Below, one piece after another: positions 18,050 through 27,100 of a stretch of DNA of 64,000 bases (position 1 is the stretch's first letter; each line of letters opens with the position of its first letter). Source of the stretch: Chloroflexi bacterium TSY. Lineage in GTDB: Bacteria; Chloroflexota; Anaerolineae; Caldilineales; Caldilineaceae. The DNA is taken from positions 15,454-79,453 of the forward strand of contig JAHBNG010000064.1 in NCBI GenBank assembly GCA_019217005.1, read 5' to 3'. A program made the position numbers and the translations under genes. Under the pieces are notes generated by a model. The model saw only the letters and a program-made list of their open reading frames with translations, searched no databases and was not told the origin of the DNA.

Positions 18050-18294
18050 AATTCCCTTCCTTCATCTTTCAAAAGAACGAGCAACAATTTTCCTCGTTGC
18101 ATGGCCGACTGATACGGTTTCTTTCACACCAACAAGATTCGCTACACCTTGCATTGTAGCTGAATTGTGTTTTAATATACCACTGTATGTGATCGGTCAG
18201 GTGATTGCTTGTATCGTAGTGTGGATATTGGTTGTTGTCAAATGGACCCAGCGCCTGCAATAGCCTATAGTCACATTATTTAAACTTCGTACAT
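18050..18294. other. Divergent spacer between oppB and the IS4-type element
   Basis: No gene seen. It must hold the oppB promoter (minus strand) and, before the IS arrived, the leader of the deacetylase gene at 19812. TTAAAACACAATTCAGCTACAATG-like A+T-rich sequence read on the minus strand (18160-18185) is a possible promoter region, not a firm one. Confidence 0.3.
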
Positions 18295-19792
18295 CTTTAC
18301 TTTCTGGTAAAAGAAAAGAGATGAGAAATGTGACAAAAAGCGGTTAGCAGTTCATCCTAAAGGTAGAGAACCCAAAAAGGAGGAAGGAATGCTAACCGCG
18401 CCAGAAATAACTATAGCAGTACTGATGAATGTATTGCAAGTAACGCCGATGGGAACAAACGTAAATGTAATGCGTCTGATGTGGGCAATGCTGAATGGGT
18501 CGTTTCTGAAAAGTCGAGGAGCAATCCATAGCGCATTGAAAGAAAGCGGGTTTGAAGATGAGGAGCTCCGGCGAAGCTGGTGGAGCTTTCGATATGGATC
18601 ATGGGATATCACAAGTCTGCTGGGGTCGTGGCAAGAAGAAGTGGAGTGGAAAGGGAATGGGAGGCAAAAAAGTTAGAAGGGTACCGAGTGAAAAGCATAG
18701 ATATCACAGGGTTCTGGCGACCGAAGCTGCAAGGGAAAGTGAACCGACTCTATAACTCAACGGCTCGTCGGGCATTGCCCGCTCATCTTTGGAGTGATGA
18801 TAAGCTCGGGGGAGATAGGCGGGAAGCGAGTGCCACTGCTCAAGGCAATCATGAGATGCACGGTTGGAACAAAGGAAAGTGAGTTTCGGAAAAAGCTGCT
18901 GACAGAGACGAAGAAATCACTGGAGTCAGACGAAGTGGCGGTGGTCGATGCCGGGTTTACAATCAGAGAAATGCTAGAAAGCGGCATCGACCGATTTGTC
19001 CTGCGGGAAGCCATTAACTGCACAGTGCGCCGCAATGAGTTCCCCAAACGCAAAGAAAAAAGGCAGACCACCTGAATATGGTGATATTGTGCGTCCGCTC
19101 TCTCGCAGCTATAAGGGAAAGCGACTCGAGGCTACAACTCCGGACTCGTCTGGTCGCTTTCTCTATAGTGGTCGCCTGATTTGCTATCAAGCATGGCACA
19201 ATCTCGTCCCCAGAACAACCAAGGTGGATACAGCCAACCGTACCTACTCGATTTACGTCATTCAGGATCCGGCCTACAACACACCTTTGGTTTTGGCGAC
19301 CGTTATGACTTTGCAGCCTGAAACCATTTATCTTGTCTACCTGGAACGCTGGCCTGTTGAACCTCCCCCCCTTGGCTTCCAAGCAGATGATTGGCTTACA
19401 TCGTCAATTTGTTCATGCCGATGAGGCTTGTTTCCGCTTACCTGAACTGGGGCTGCTTGCTGGCAATCTTCTTTCCCATTTAGCCGCTTCTCTTCCTCCC
19501 ATACCGACTGGCTACTGGGATCGAGAGCCTCAATCCACTCCCGGCAGGCTGCGCCGTGTTCTCTCGAGTGCTCTTTTTCCAACTCCTGACCAACTCGACC
19601 CTGACTTTCGGAAAAAGGCCTCGGTTTCACACCATTTCCCTAAAGGCGTTCTCGCTCATCGCCGCCTCAATGCCGCTGCTTAAACTAGCCGAGCACTATT
19701 TTTACATTTTATCCCGTTTTTTCAGGGTGGATTCTTTTTTCCGCCCCTTTCGGTTTGCCCTTTGTCACTCAAGCCTTTACCAGAAAGTAAAG
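18295..19792 (+). mobile_element. IS4-superfamily insertion sequence, copy 1
   Basis: Ends CTTTACTTTCTGGTAAA and TTTACCAGAAAGTAAAG are inverted; TACAT is duplicated at 18290-18294 and 19793-19797. About 1.5 kb, near-identical to the copy at 46411-47911. It separates the deacetylase gene from its upstream region. Its transposase gene has more indels than the other copy. Confidence 0.93.
18389..19683 (+). pseudogene. IS4-type transposase, multiply frameshifted (copy 1)
   Basis: Pieces in several frames rebuild one DDE protein: KSIDITGFWRPKLQG (first D), EVAVVDAGFTIREM (second D) and the YREK signature YLERWPVE. Compared with copy 2 it lacks one G at about 18655 (GAAAGGGAA), lacks a GC at about 18780 and has an extra C in the run at about 19365. 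A further +1 shift at a run of six A (19055-19060) is shared by both copies. Not functional as it stands. Confidence 0.88.
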
Positions 19793-19811
19793 TACATCAG
19801 GGGAGATGAGA

Positions 19812-20723
19812 ATGCCTTTTTATATCGCTGCATATGATACCGAAGCCATCTATCCTTGGTGGGAATTGGGCGAGCAACCTTACTCGGCCCAACTATACAA
19901 AGAAGCTGTTCGCTACGAGGGGCAACGCCTGCACGAATGCCTGGACGGCGTTCGTGCGGTGGCCAATGTGCATTTAGAGCACAAAGCTCCCGCGACCTTC
20001 TTTATTGTGGCCAAGCTGGTAGAAGCAGCGGGCGCTGAACTGCGGGCGATACTCGATCATTCGCTTTTTGATTTGCAATGCCATACGTTTACTCACGAGA
20101 ATCTGCTTGAAATTGCTGGCGATGAAGCGGCTTTGCGGTATGAGTTAGTCGATGCCAAGCACCGAATCGAAGATGCTTTTGGTCGAGCGGTGATTGGCTT
20201 GACGACACCCGGTGCGTTTCCAAACGGCTTGGTCGGGCAGACGCGGTTGCTAGAAATTATGTGGGACGCCGGATACCGCTATGTTCGCAGCGTGGGCAAG
20301 GGACCCTTTGACACTCTTCCCGCCCCGTTAACCGAGCCATTTTGGTATAGTCAGGCGGGCTATCCAGATTTACTTGAACTTCCTCTCCATGCATGGCACG
20401 ACAATGTTCTGACAGGGCAACCCTTTCCTGTTTACTGGCCACCGATCTTGCCTTGGGGATATCCAGCCAGACAGCCTCAGAACGCCCAAGAGATCTATGA
20501 AGCCTATGCGCCCGGGATCGACTACATTGCCGAACACAACCTGCTGACTTATACACCCTGTTTTCATCCCTGGTCGATCTACCGTGCCGATCAGCAAGCG
20601 AAACAGATCGATCTACTACTCACTCATGCCGAGACATCCGTTACCGTTGCCTCATGCATCCAGGTATATGAACAAGCCTTGAAAGAGCGATCGCTCGTCA
20701 GTGAGCAGGTAACCATCGCTTAA
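19812..20723 (+). CDS. Polysaccharide deacetylase (NodB-like) family protein
   Basis: About 303 residues; I prefer ATG 19812 after CAGGGGAGATGAGA, though ATG 19806 is in frame. The fold pattern is NodB-like: YDTEA at the start (catalytic Asp), KAPATFFIVAKL, then LQCHTFTHENL (metal His pair), and ELPLHAWHD near the end. Such enzymes remove N- or O-acetyl groups from glycans. No signal peptide. The IS ends only 13-19 bases before the start, so expression now depends on the IS or the distant promoter. Confidence 0.82.
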   Translation: MPFYIAAYDTEAIYPWWELGEQPYSAQLYKEAVRYEGQRLHECLDGVRAVANVHLEHKAPATFFIVAKLVEAAGAELRAILDHSLFDLQCHTFTHENLLEIAGDEAALRYELVDAKHRIEDAFGRAVIGLTTPGAFPNGLVGQTRLLEIMWDAGYRYVRSVGKGPFDTLPAPLTEPFWYSQAGYPDLLELPLHAWHDNVLTGQPFPVYWPPILPWGYPARQPQNAQEIYEAYAPGIDYIAEHNLLTYTPCFHPWSIYRADQQAKQIDLLLTHAETSVTVASCIQVYEQALKERSLVSEQVTIA

Positions 20724-20732
20724 GCGTATCAC

Positions 20733-20828
20733 ATGCTAAACCTGTTGCTAACCCGACTCGCACAATCGATCCAGGTCTTATTTTTGTCCTCGATTATGGT
20801 GTTTGTCGTTATCCGCCTCACGCCGACC
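20733..20828 (+). pseudogene. N-terminal stump of a DppB-type ABC permease
   Basis: Right after the deacetylase, ATG 20733 opens LLLTRLAQSIQVLFLSSIMV and FVVIRLTP, the first membrane segment of an oligopeptide-type permease, then homology stops at a run of C (20829-20836). From there to 21097 I see no gene; a short frame ending in SDYHYHSAWVEQ (to 20950) may be the tail of another lost gene. This looks like a deletion scar. Confidence 0.65.
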
Positions 20829-21097
20829 CCCCCCCACTATTCCAGTCTTCTACTGGCCTATTTTCCTTGCCATCAGCGACAGTGCCCACGACATCGTGAT
20901 TAGCCCGACAAGTGACTATCATTATCATAGCGCTTGGGTTGAACAGTAAGACCCGCTAATTATCAGTAAATCACAACCGCTCAGGGGGTACACCCCATAC
21001 GGCACAGGGCGTGCCTTCTCCACTCCGGTCTACTGATTATACTGAGCAATGCCATAGATGAGAATGCGTACCAGAGAGAATATAGGCAAAATCTTTC

Positions 21098-21877
21098 TCA
21101 TCTATGAGCTATTGCGGTATATATTTTATAGTGCTCATAAAACACGTCAATCGGACAATGTAAACGAAGCGTCTTGAAAGGGAAACAGGACAAACAAACC
21201 TCTAAAGTCGTCTGTTGTTTCAGGCAATTCTGGAACGCTTCTGCCTTTGCTTCATCCAGCCGACCATTCCGTCTGAGAAATTGCCCCCACGTTGACCAGA
21301 AGCCCGGTTCAGCTTGTCCTGGTTGTGCAGTGACAAGAAAGCGAGTCGGGAATAGACGGCGGTAGGCTTCAATGTTGTAGAGCCATGAACCACCTATGAC
21401 AGTTTCAGCTTCCGGATGAGTGGCTTTGATATGCTGGAACATGTCGGTCAGTTCTGCGATCCGAACACCCATCCGCTCTTTGCTGAATACTCCTTTGCCA
21501 GCTGTATCTCTGTGGATAAAATGAAGGCGGACTGCCGGGCGATCGTGATATGGGTAAGCATAGTAAAAACATCCCCAATAAACTCCGTTATTTTCTATAT
21601 ATCTGCCTGGGTCATAGTGTGTATGGTAGAAGTCATACGCCCAGCCCGTTTCCTCTTCCAGATCGTTACAGGAGACAAGGCCGTGCATAAACGCCTGCCA
21701 GAGTGGGTCCGAGGGGTTCGTACGAGGTACATATAACCCATAGATATTCCGAAGCTGGGTATGGTCGATGATGATTTCGTTGAACGGCTCTCCCGTGATC
21801 TCAGCAACTTTATACGCAAAGATCAACTGGATACGGAAAAAGGCTTTGTCGTAATCAAGCCGGGTCATGTGTATCAT
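21098..21877 (-). CDS. Conserved-looking hypothetical protein
   Basis: 259 residues, not recognised. It is soluble, rich in Trp, Tyr and His (YDFYHTHYDPGRY, WGCFYYAYPYHDRP, HFIHRDTAG), with a VIGGSWLYNIEAYRRLFP segment and a Trp-rich end (FWSTWGQFLRRNG). No signal peptide or membrane segment. The start could be ATG 21877 or ATG 21868. Codon quality is even along its length, which supports a real gene. Convergent to the deacetylase side and codirectional with the LacI-type regulator upstream. Confidence 0.6.
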   Translation of the reverse strand: MIHMTRLDYDKAFFRIQLIFAYKVAEITGEPFNEIIIDHTQLRNIYGLYVPRTNPSDPLWQAFMHGLVSCNDLEEETGWAYDFYHTHYDPGRYIENNGVYWGCFYYAYPYHDRPAVRLHFIHRDTAGKGVFSKERMGVRIAELTDMFQHIKATHPEAETVIGGSWLYNIEAYRRLFPTRFLVTAQPGQAEPGFWSTWGQFLRRNGRLDEAKAEAFQNCLKQQTTLEVCLSCFPFKTLRLHCPIDVFYEHYKIYTAIAHR

Positions 21878-22096
21878 GTTTTATTCCCAACGCAATTGTC
21901 AAGCGATCAGCATGTCAAGTATTTCCTCCGACGTCGAGCCACCACCCGCCGCTTCTATGATAATATACTATATATAATTTTGGTAGTTCGCAGCTCTATC
22001 CAACAGGAAAAGTCGAAATTTCAATCCGCTCACGATCCCCTGGAGAAAATAGCGCCACCCGAAGAGAGATGTGAAGCAATTATGCAACAAGTGGCC

Positions 22097-23104
22097 TCAC
22101 CCACATCTAGCGACCGATTCGCGCAATACCAATTCAAGTGGAAACGTCGGGACGGCGTGGGGTTGACCAGCCAGACGTTGCAAGATCGCCTTGGCCGCGG
22201 CTTCGCCCAGCTCGCTGGCAGGAAATCTCACGGTGGTTAAGGGCGGAATCATATATGCCGCACTATGTTGATCATCAAAGCCAATGAGCGAGACATCGTC
22301 GGGTACACGTAGCCCACGTCGAAATAGCGCCAGGCGTGCACCATGGGCCATCTGGTCATTGGCGGCGAAGATAGCACTAAAGGTGCGGCTTCGGCTGAGC
22401 AGCATCTCGACGGCCATGACGCCAGATTGCTCCAAAAAATTTCCCTCAATTACCAAGTCAGTGTGTGGCTCAAGCCCTGCGTCAACAAGCGCCTGTTGGT
22501 GGCCCTGCCGGCGCGCCTCAGCATCCTGATGGGCTTGAATACCTGTAATATGTGCGATATCTCGGTGGCCCATCTCAATCAAATATTGGGTCGCGCGATA
22601 CGCACCCTGGAAGTCGTCAACAGCAAGGCACTGATCAGGCAATGACGACAATCTACGAGCAACCACAACTAACGGCATTTCTTGTGCAATTTGCTGCAAG
22701 CGCAATTCGGGCGTGCTACCGCCTAGCACAATCAGACCATCTATACGTCGACTCATCAGCAATTGTATGGCCTTCTCCTCCTGCGTTTCCTGCCAGCGTC
22801 CATCGGCAAAGAGCGGTGAGTAATTGCTCCCCTCCAACCCTTGCAAGACACCTCTGAGTATCGCATCATAGATTGGGCCACTCACATTTTGAGTGAGTAC
22901 ACCGACGGTCATGGATTGCCCGCGTGCCAAACCTTGGGCAAAGATATTGGGCTGATAATTCAATTCTGCAACGGCTGCTAAGACGGCATCTTTCTTAGAC
23001 GTTGCCACCGGTGTATTGCCATTCAAGACGCGCGAGACAGTACTAATCGACACATTGGCCTTGTCGGCAATATCCTGAATGGTAGTCTTCTGGGTCTGTG
23101 ACAT
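22097..23104 (-). CDS. LacI-family transcriptional regulator
   Basis: 335 residues from ATG 23104, preceded by CGAGGATGCACG; an upstream in-frame start at 23134 is less likely. The N-terminal HTH is canonical (TTIQDIADKANVSISTVSRV, hinge LNYQPNIFAQGLA), followed by a periplasmic-binding-protein-like sugar domain (GVLTQNVSG, FAANDQMAHGA, SLIGFDD). It likely represses sugar genes until its ligand binds. A LacI-type operator lies 40 bases upstream of its start and a second identical core overlaps the promoter at 23508, so it probably controls itself and a transcript running towards the glycoside hydrolase. Confidence 0.92.
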   Translation of the reverse strand: MSQTQKTTIQDIADKANVSISTVSRVLNGNTPVATSKKDAVLAAVAELNYQPNIFAQGLARGQSMTVGVLTQNVSGPIYDAILRGVLQGLEGSNYSPLFADGRWQETQEEKAIQLLMSRRIDGLIVLGGSTPELRLQQIAQEMPLVVVARRLSSLPDQCLAVDDFQGAYRATQYLIEMGHRDIAHITGIQAHQDAEARRQGHQQALVDAGLEPHTDLVIEGNFLEQSGVMAVEMLLSRSRTFSAIFAANDQMAHGARLALFRRGLRVPDDVSLIGFDDQHSAAYMIPPLTTVRFPASELGEAAAKAILQRLAGQPHAVPTFPLELVLRESVARCG

Positions 23105-23142
23105 CGTGCATCCTCGTTGTTTGATTTTTAACATGCATTATA

Positions 23143-23160
23143 CCGCGAAAACGCTTTCAA
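23143..23160 (-). promoter_or_regulatory. LacI-type operator upstream of the regulator gene
   Basis: Core GCGAAAACGCTTTCA, a CG-centred near-palindrome of the LacI/CcpA operator type. The same 15 bases recur at 23537-23551. Position fits autoregulation. Confidence 0.65.
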
Positions 23161-23313
23161 AACAAGCATCAAATACCACCACCACAACTTGATACTCATT
23201 GTCATGCATCCAGCGTTGCCAATAACAAGGACTCTCACAAGGAAACTACAGAGTAGCGCTACTTTTCTCATAAGCTTTTTTTATCGTTCTAACGGATTCT
23301 GTGGTGACGGAAA

Positions 23314-23436
23314 AACTACAGCTGATTCGGGGAATGAATGGATTTTTCTGCTTCGCTGACCAGCAGGTTGCGCTGAATCGAGGTGAATTTGTTGATGAAA
23401 TGATCAATCTGTTGCTTCCTAGAATCCGCTGTAGTT
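23314..23436. repeat. 123-bp element with inverted ends
   Basis: Ends AACTACAGC and GCTGTAGTT, with GATTC/GAATC just inside. The interior (GGATTTTTCTGCTTCG) resembles the AGCGGATT repeat family at 51781 and 56862, of which this may be a distant member. Confidence 0.5.
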
Positions 23437-23507
23437 CTTGTGTATAGACAAATCACTGAATCCTGTAAACCGCTTTTTTATCAGTTCTCAACTAATAGAT
23501 AGGGGTA

Positions 23508-23553
23508 TTGACAACGCAATGTTGTTATGCTACAATGCGAAAACGCTTTCACA
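23508..23553 (+). promoter_or_regulatory. Strong promoter with overlapping LacI-type operator
   Basis: TTGACA at 23508-23513, 17-base spacer, TACAAT at 23531-23536, then operator core GCGAAAACGCTTTCA at 23537-23551 covering the transcription start. Close to the ideal for a repressed promoter. The next gene on this strand is the glycoside hydrolase about 600 bases on. Confidence 0.75.
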
Positions 23554-23813
23554 AAAATTCGGCCATCCTCCTAGTGAAGTCGAAAACCTTTTCATTCTCT
23601 ACGAACTATTTACCTGTTTTCGTCCTAATTTGGATCGTAGACTGTTGTGCGCCTAACTGGGTAGACGCTGCAAGCAACTGTTGGCACCCCAAAGCCTTCC
23701 GTTTTGTGTACACCCCACCGTTTTTAGAGAGCGATTGAAAAGGTTCGATCAGTGCCGGTTGAGTAGCCAAAAACGCATCGCTTGTGCTGAGGTAACAGCT
23801 GAGCTTGCTGCAC

Positions 23814-23929
23814 CGTACGGCGGTGGTCATCGTTCCGTCCAATCGTAGAACAAACTGCCAGTTTGTTCAGCATTACAGACGAGAAGACAGTGCCATTTGG
23901 ACGAAACAATGACTAAGGCCCACCGTACG
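23814..23929. repeat. Imperfect inverted repeat with an inner palindrome
   Basis: Arms CCGTACGGCGGTGG...GTTCCGTCC (23814-23840) and GGACGAAAC...CCACCGTACG (23900-23929) can pair; the loop contains AACAAACTGCCAGTTTGTT (23849-23867), itself a hairpin. Could be a mobile repeat or an RNA structure in the leader. Confidence 0.5.
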
Positions 23930-23934
23930 AGGTA

Positions 23935-24011
23935 GGTGACAGTTACTTTTCGCACACAGCGAGCCGGAATTGTTCTTGACCTGCCCATTTGAACGTGAAG
24001 TGACTGTCACC
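23935..24011. repeat. Palindromic repeat, family P1 copy 2
   Basis: GGTGACAGTTACTTTTCGC ... GAAGTGACTGTCACC; shares its core with the copy at 10449-10521. The flank GGGGATAACCTGAACAGTTAC on the right is the inverse of the left flank of the other copy, so the full repeat may be longer and asymmetric. Confidence 0.72.
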
Positions 24012-24148
24012 TTCGGGGATAACCTGAACAGTTACGTACTGAGTTTGTATCGAATGACATTTGCTGCAATAATTCATAACCTCTCAATGCAGGATGGTAG
24101 CATCGCGGTCAGGCAATGAGATTATCCTCTACGAGAATGGAGCTTCCG

Positions 24149-27100
24149 ATGAATAGCAACAGCCGTGTATTTCTGTTTTTTGCCTTGATTGGCATGTTTT
24201 GGATCCTTTGGCTCACTCCATTGACGGGTCAGCAGGTGCGTGCATTATCGGTTTTACCGGCGGTCATCATCGACGATTTTGAAGACGGTGACGTATCCGA
24301 TTGGGGATTTTTCGGCGGTAATGCGGCCGGCGGCGGAGGAGGTGTACTCGACGATCGACCGCTGGAAGGCGCCTATTACCTCAGCACCGGCTGGGGTGGT
24401 GAAGGCTCAAACAGTGTCTTCTATGGCGGCTTTTTCAAGAATTTTGTGGATACATTACAGATCGCCCCTCCAACCGATCCCTGGTTTAATGTATGGGTCC
24501 TCAATCAAAGTGATGCCACTGTTGACCAGTACACGCTTGAAATCACCATCCGCGAGGATCTGGATGGCAACGGGTGGACCGATGGTGCAGAAGACTCTTT
24601 CCGGCTAGACACGTCCTTCATCAACACATCCTTCGACGACCAATGGACATTGATTAGTGCACCGGTCAGCAGTTTCACCAATCTGTCGACTGGTGGTAAC
24701 GGCACATTTGATGGCAATCTTGACGAGGTTGTGATTGTCGTTGCGGGCGTGCAAGGCGGTTCTGGCTCGACAGTTGAGATAGATTTTGACCAGCTTTCGT
24801 TCACGTCGGGCGGCCCACTGGTTCGCTCTGTAACGGTCTTTGACGATATGGAGCACGGTGACCCCTCCGGCAACGGCTGGTTCACCTTTGGTGGCGCTGT
24901 CGGTGGTGGTGGCATCAACGCCAATAATGTAGATTTGCCCCCCAGCGACGGGGGAGCATATTCATTGGAAACAGGTTGGGGTTCTGGTGGAACGCCTGGT
25001 TTTTACGGCGGATTTGGTCGCACCAATCTCACAGACTTGGCCGGTATCGCCTACTTCAACTTCTGGATCAATCCCGATGCAGGTCAGGATTACACACTGG
25101 AAATCAACCTCCAGGAAGACGACAATGGAGATGACGCCGCCGCGGGCAACGATGATGATGAATTCCAGTACAACTGCGTTGTCTCCCCCACAGGGCCTTG
25201 CGCCACCAGCGGCGGTGGTTGGCAGCAAATCTCCATTCCGCTGGCCGATTTCTTTGACGATAACTCCTTCTTGACTGGCGGCAACGGCGTGCTTGATGCC
25301 GTGCCTACTTCAGGGGGCGGCAACGGTCAGCTCATCAACGTTGTCATTGCCGTCATCGGCAACACCGGTTCCGATGTCAACTTTCGCACCGATTACTGGG
25401 CCTTTTCAACCGACTCGTTGGCAACGCCAATGCAGATTGTAGATGACTTCGAGAATGGTCTGCCCAGTGGCACGGATGGCGATGGCGTACCCATTGGCTT
25501 CTTTACTTTCAGCGACGGCAGCCCGGTTTCTATCGCCACGACCGACACACCACCAGACCCCGTCCCCGGCTCGACTGCTGGCAACAATGTCATGGCGCTT
25601 ACCGGGAATGTTACCGCATTTGCAGGCTTCATCCACAACTTTGAAAACGCAGCCGTTGATACATGGATTACCCAAGACTGGAGTCGCTTCGAGGGCTTGA
25701 GCTTCTGGCTTTATGGTTACAATACGGGGACAACCCTCTTTGTTGACATCATCGACAATCGAAACCCTGGCTCGACAAGCGATGATGCGGAGCGCTTCAG
25801 CGTCACCTTGATCGATGACTTCTCTGGCTGGCAGTTCTTTGAGTTGCCATTCTCTCGCTTTTCCCGCAAGGAGATCGGGAATGGGGCACCCAACGATGGT
25901 TTCACGCTGACTCAGGTACATGGCTGGGCATTGGGTACCCTCGATACGCCTGGCACTGTTACTTATTACATCGACGATGCTTCTCTCTACGGCACAGCAG
26001 AAATTCCTGAGCTGGCGGTCACGTTCTCGGCTGGACGGTACGATATCGAAGAAGGCGCCACAGGCAACATAACCGTGAAGCTCAACCGATCCATGAATAG
26101 CGACGATCCAGCCCAGGTCTCCGTTGATTACTTTACCGAGCCAGGTGTCGCTACCCCCGACCGCGAGTATACGCCTACCTCCGGCACACTCATCTTCGTC
26201 AACGGCGGTCCATCCGAACTGAGTTTCGCGCTGGAGACATTCGATGATACCAAGTGGGAAGGGGACGAGCGCATCGTCTTGCGTCTCGCCAATCCTGTTG
26301 ATGTTGCGACCGGTTTTGCCACGCAGTCCTCCGCGTTCATTGTCGAAAATGACCCCTACGACCCAGATTTGCTCGACGACTTCACACACGGTGCGTACTT
26401 GTGGGAGACCAGCGACGACCTGACATTGGAGACTGTCGAACTCGTGGCGGGTGACGAGGCCGCGATCCCAGGTCAGGATCCTTTCGAAACAGTGTTGCAG
26501 GCGACTTCTATTGGCGTCGCACCGAGGGTTGTCATTGAGCAAGCGCGCGCCGATGTGGCCGCGTTAATACCAACTGGAAACAAGGCTGCCGATAAGATGC
26601 TGCGCGATGCGCTTAAATTCCTTGATAAGGTTCTCGATTCCCACAACTGGCTGAACGGCTATTATTTGGATGCCAAAAAGGGTAAAAAGGTATTTGGTGA
26701 TCTGCAGAAAGCGGTAGAAAAGCTGACAAAAGCCGCCAAGAAATCTCCCGCATCGGCACCGGCGATTGCGGCCATCATCAAAGATCTGGTCGACGCAAGC
26801 CGTGAACTGGTACGGAATGCAATAAAGAAGAGCGTCCCAACAGCCCCTACCTTTGGTCGTGACTTCGCCATCCAGGATGACTGGAGCCACGGTGAGGCAC
26901 TCACATTCTGGTATTTCGGCAACAACAGTGGCCACGATATCACGGTGAATCTCAAAGACAATCGTGCCCCAGACCCAGGTCCCTCTGGCTGGAGCATGGT
27001 CTGGAGCGAAGAGTTCAATGAACCCGCTGGCACGCCCCCGAATCCCGAGTTCTGGACTTATGAGATCGGCGACGTAACGCCAGATGGCAAGAACGGTTGG

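Larger units (their letters stand above)
23554..24148 (+). other. Long gene-free leader before the hydrolase gene
   Basis: No convincing gene. It holds a structured inverted repeat (23814-23929) and palindromic repeat P1 copy 2 (23935-24011). If the promoter at 23508 drives the hydrolase, this is a 5' leader of nearly 600 bases. Confidence 0.5.

Noticed and set aside
19050..19066. A-AAA-AAG-type heptamer as a -1 programmed frameshift site in the IS4-type transposase.
   Set aside because: The downstream coding frame requires a +1 or -2 step, so the classic -1 slip gives the wrong frame.
23654..23720. Small open frames downstream of the promoter at 23508 as a leader peptide gene.
   Set aside because: Frames at 23438-23738 have no ribosome site at a sensible start and no recognisable pattern.
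25406..26542. A 378-codon open frame on the minus strand.
   Set aside because: It lies wholly antisense to the GH16 gene, whose domains are clear; the frame has no family features and is a by-product of codon bias.
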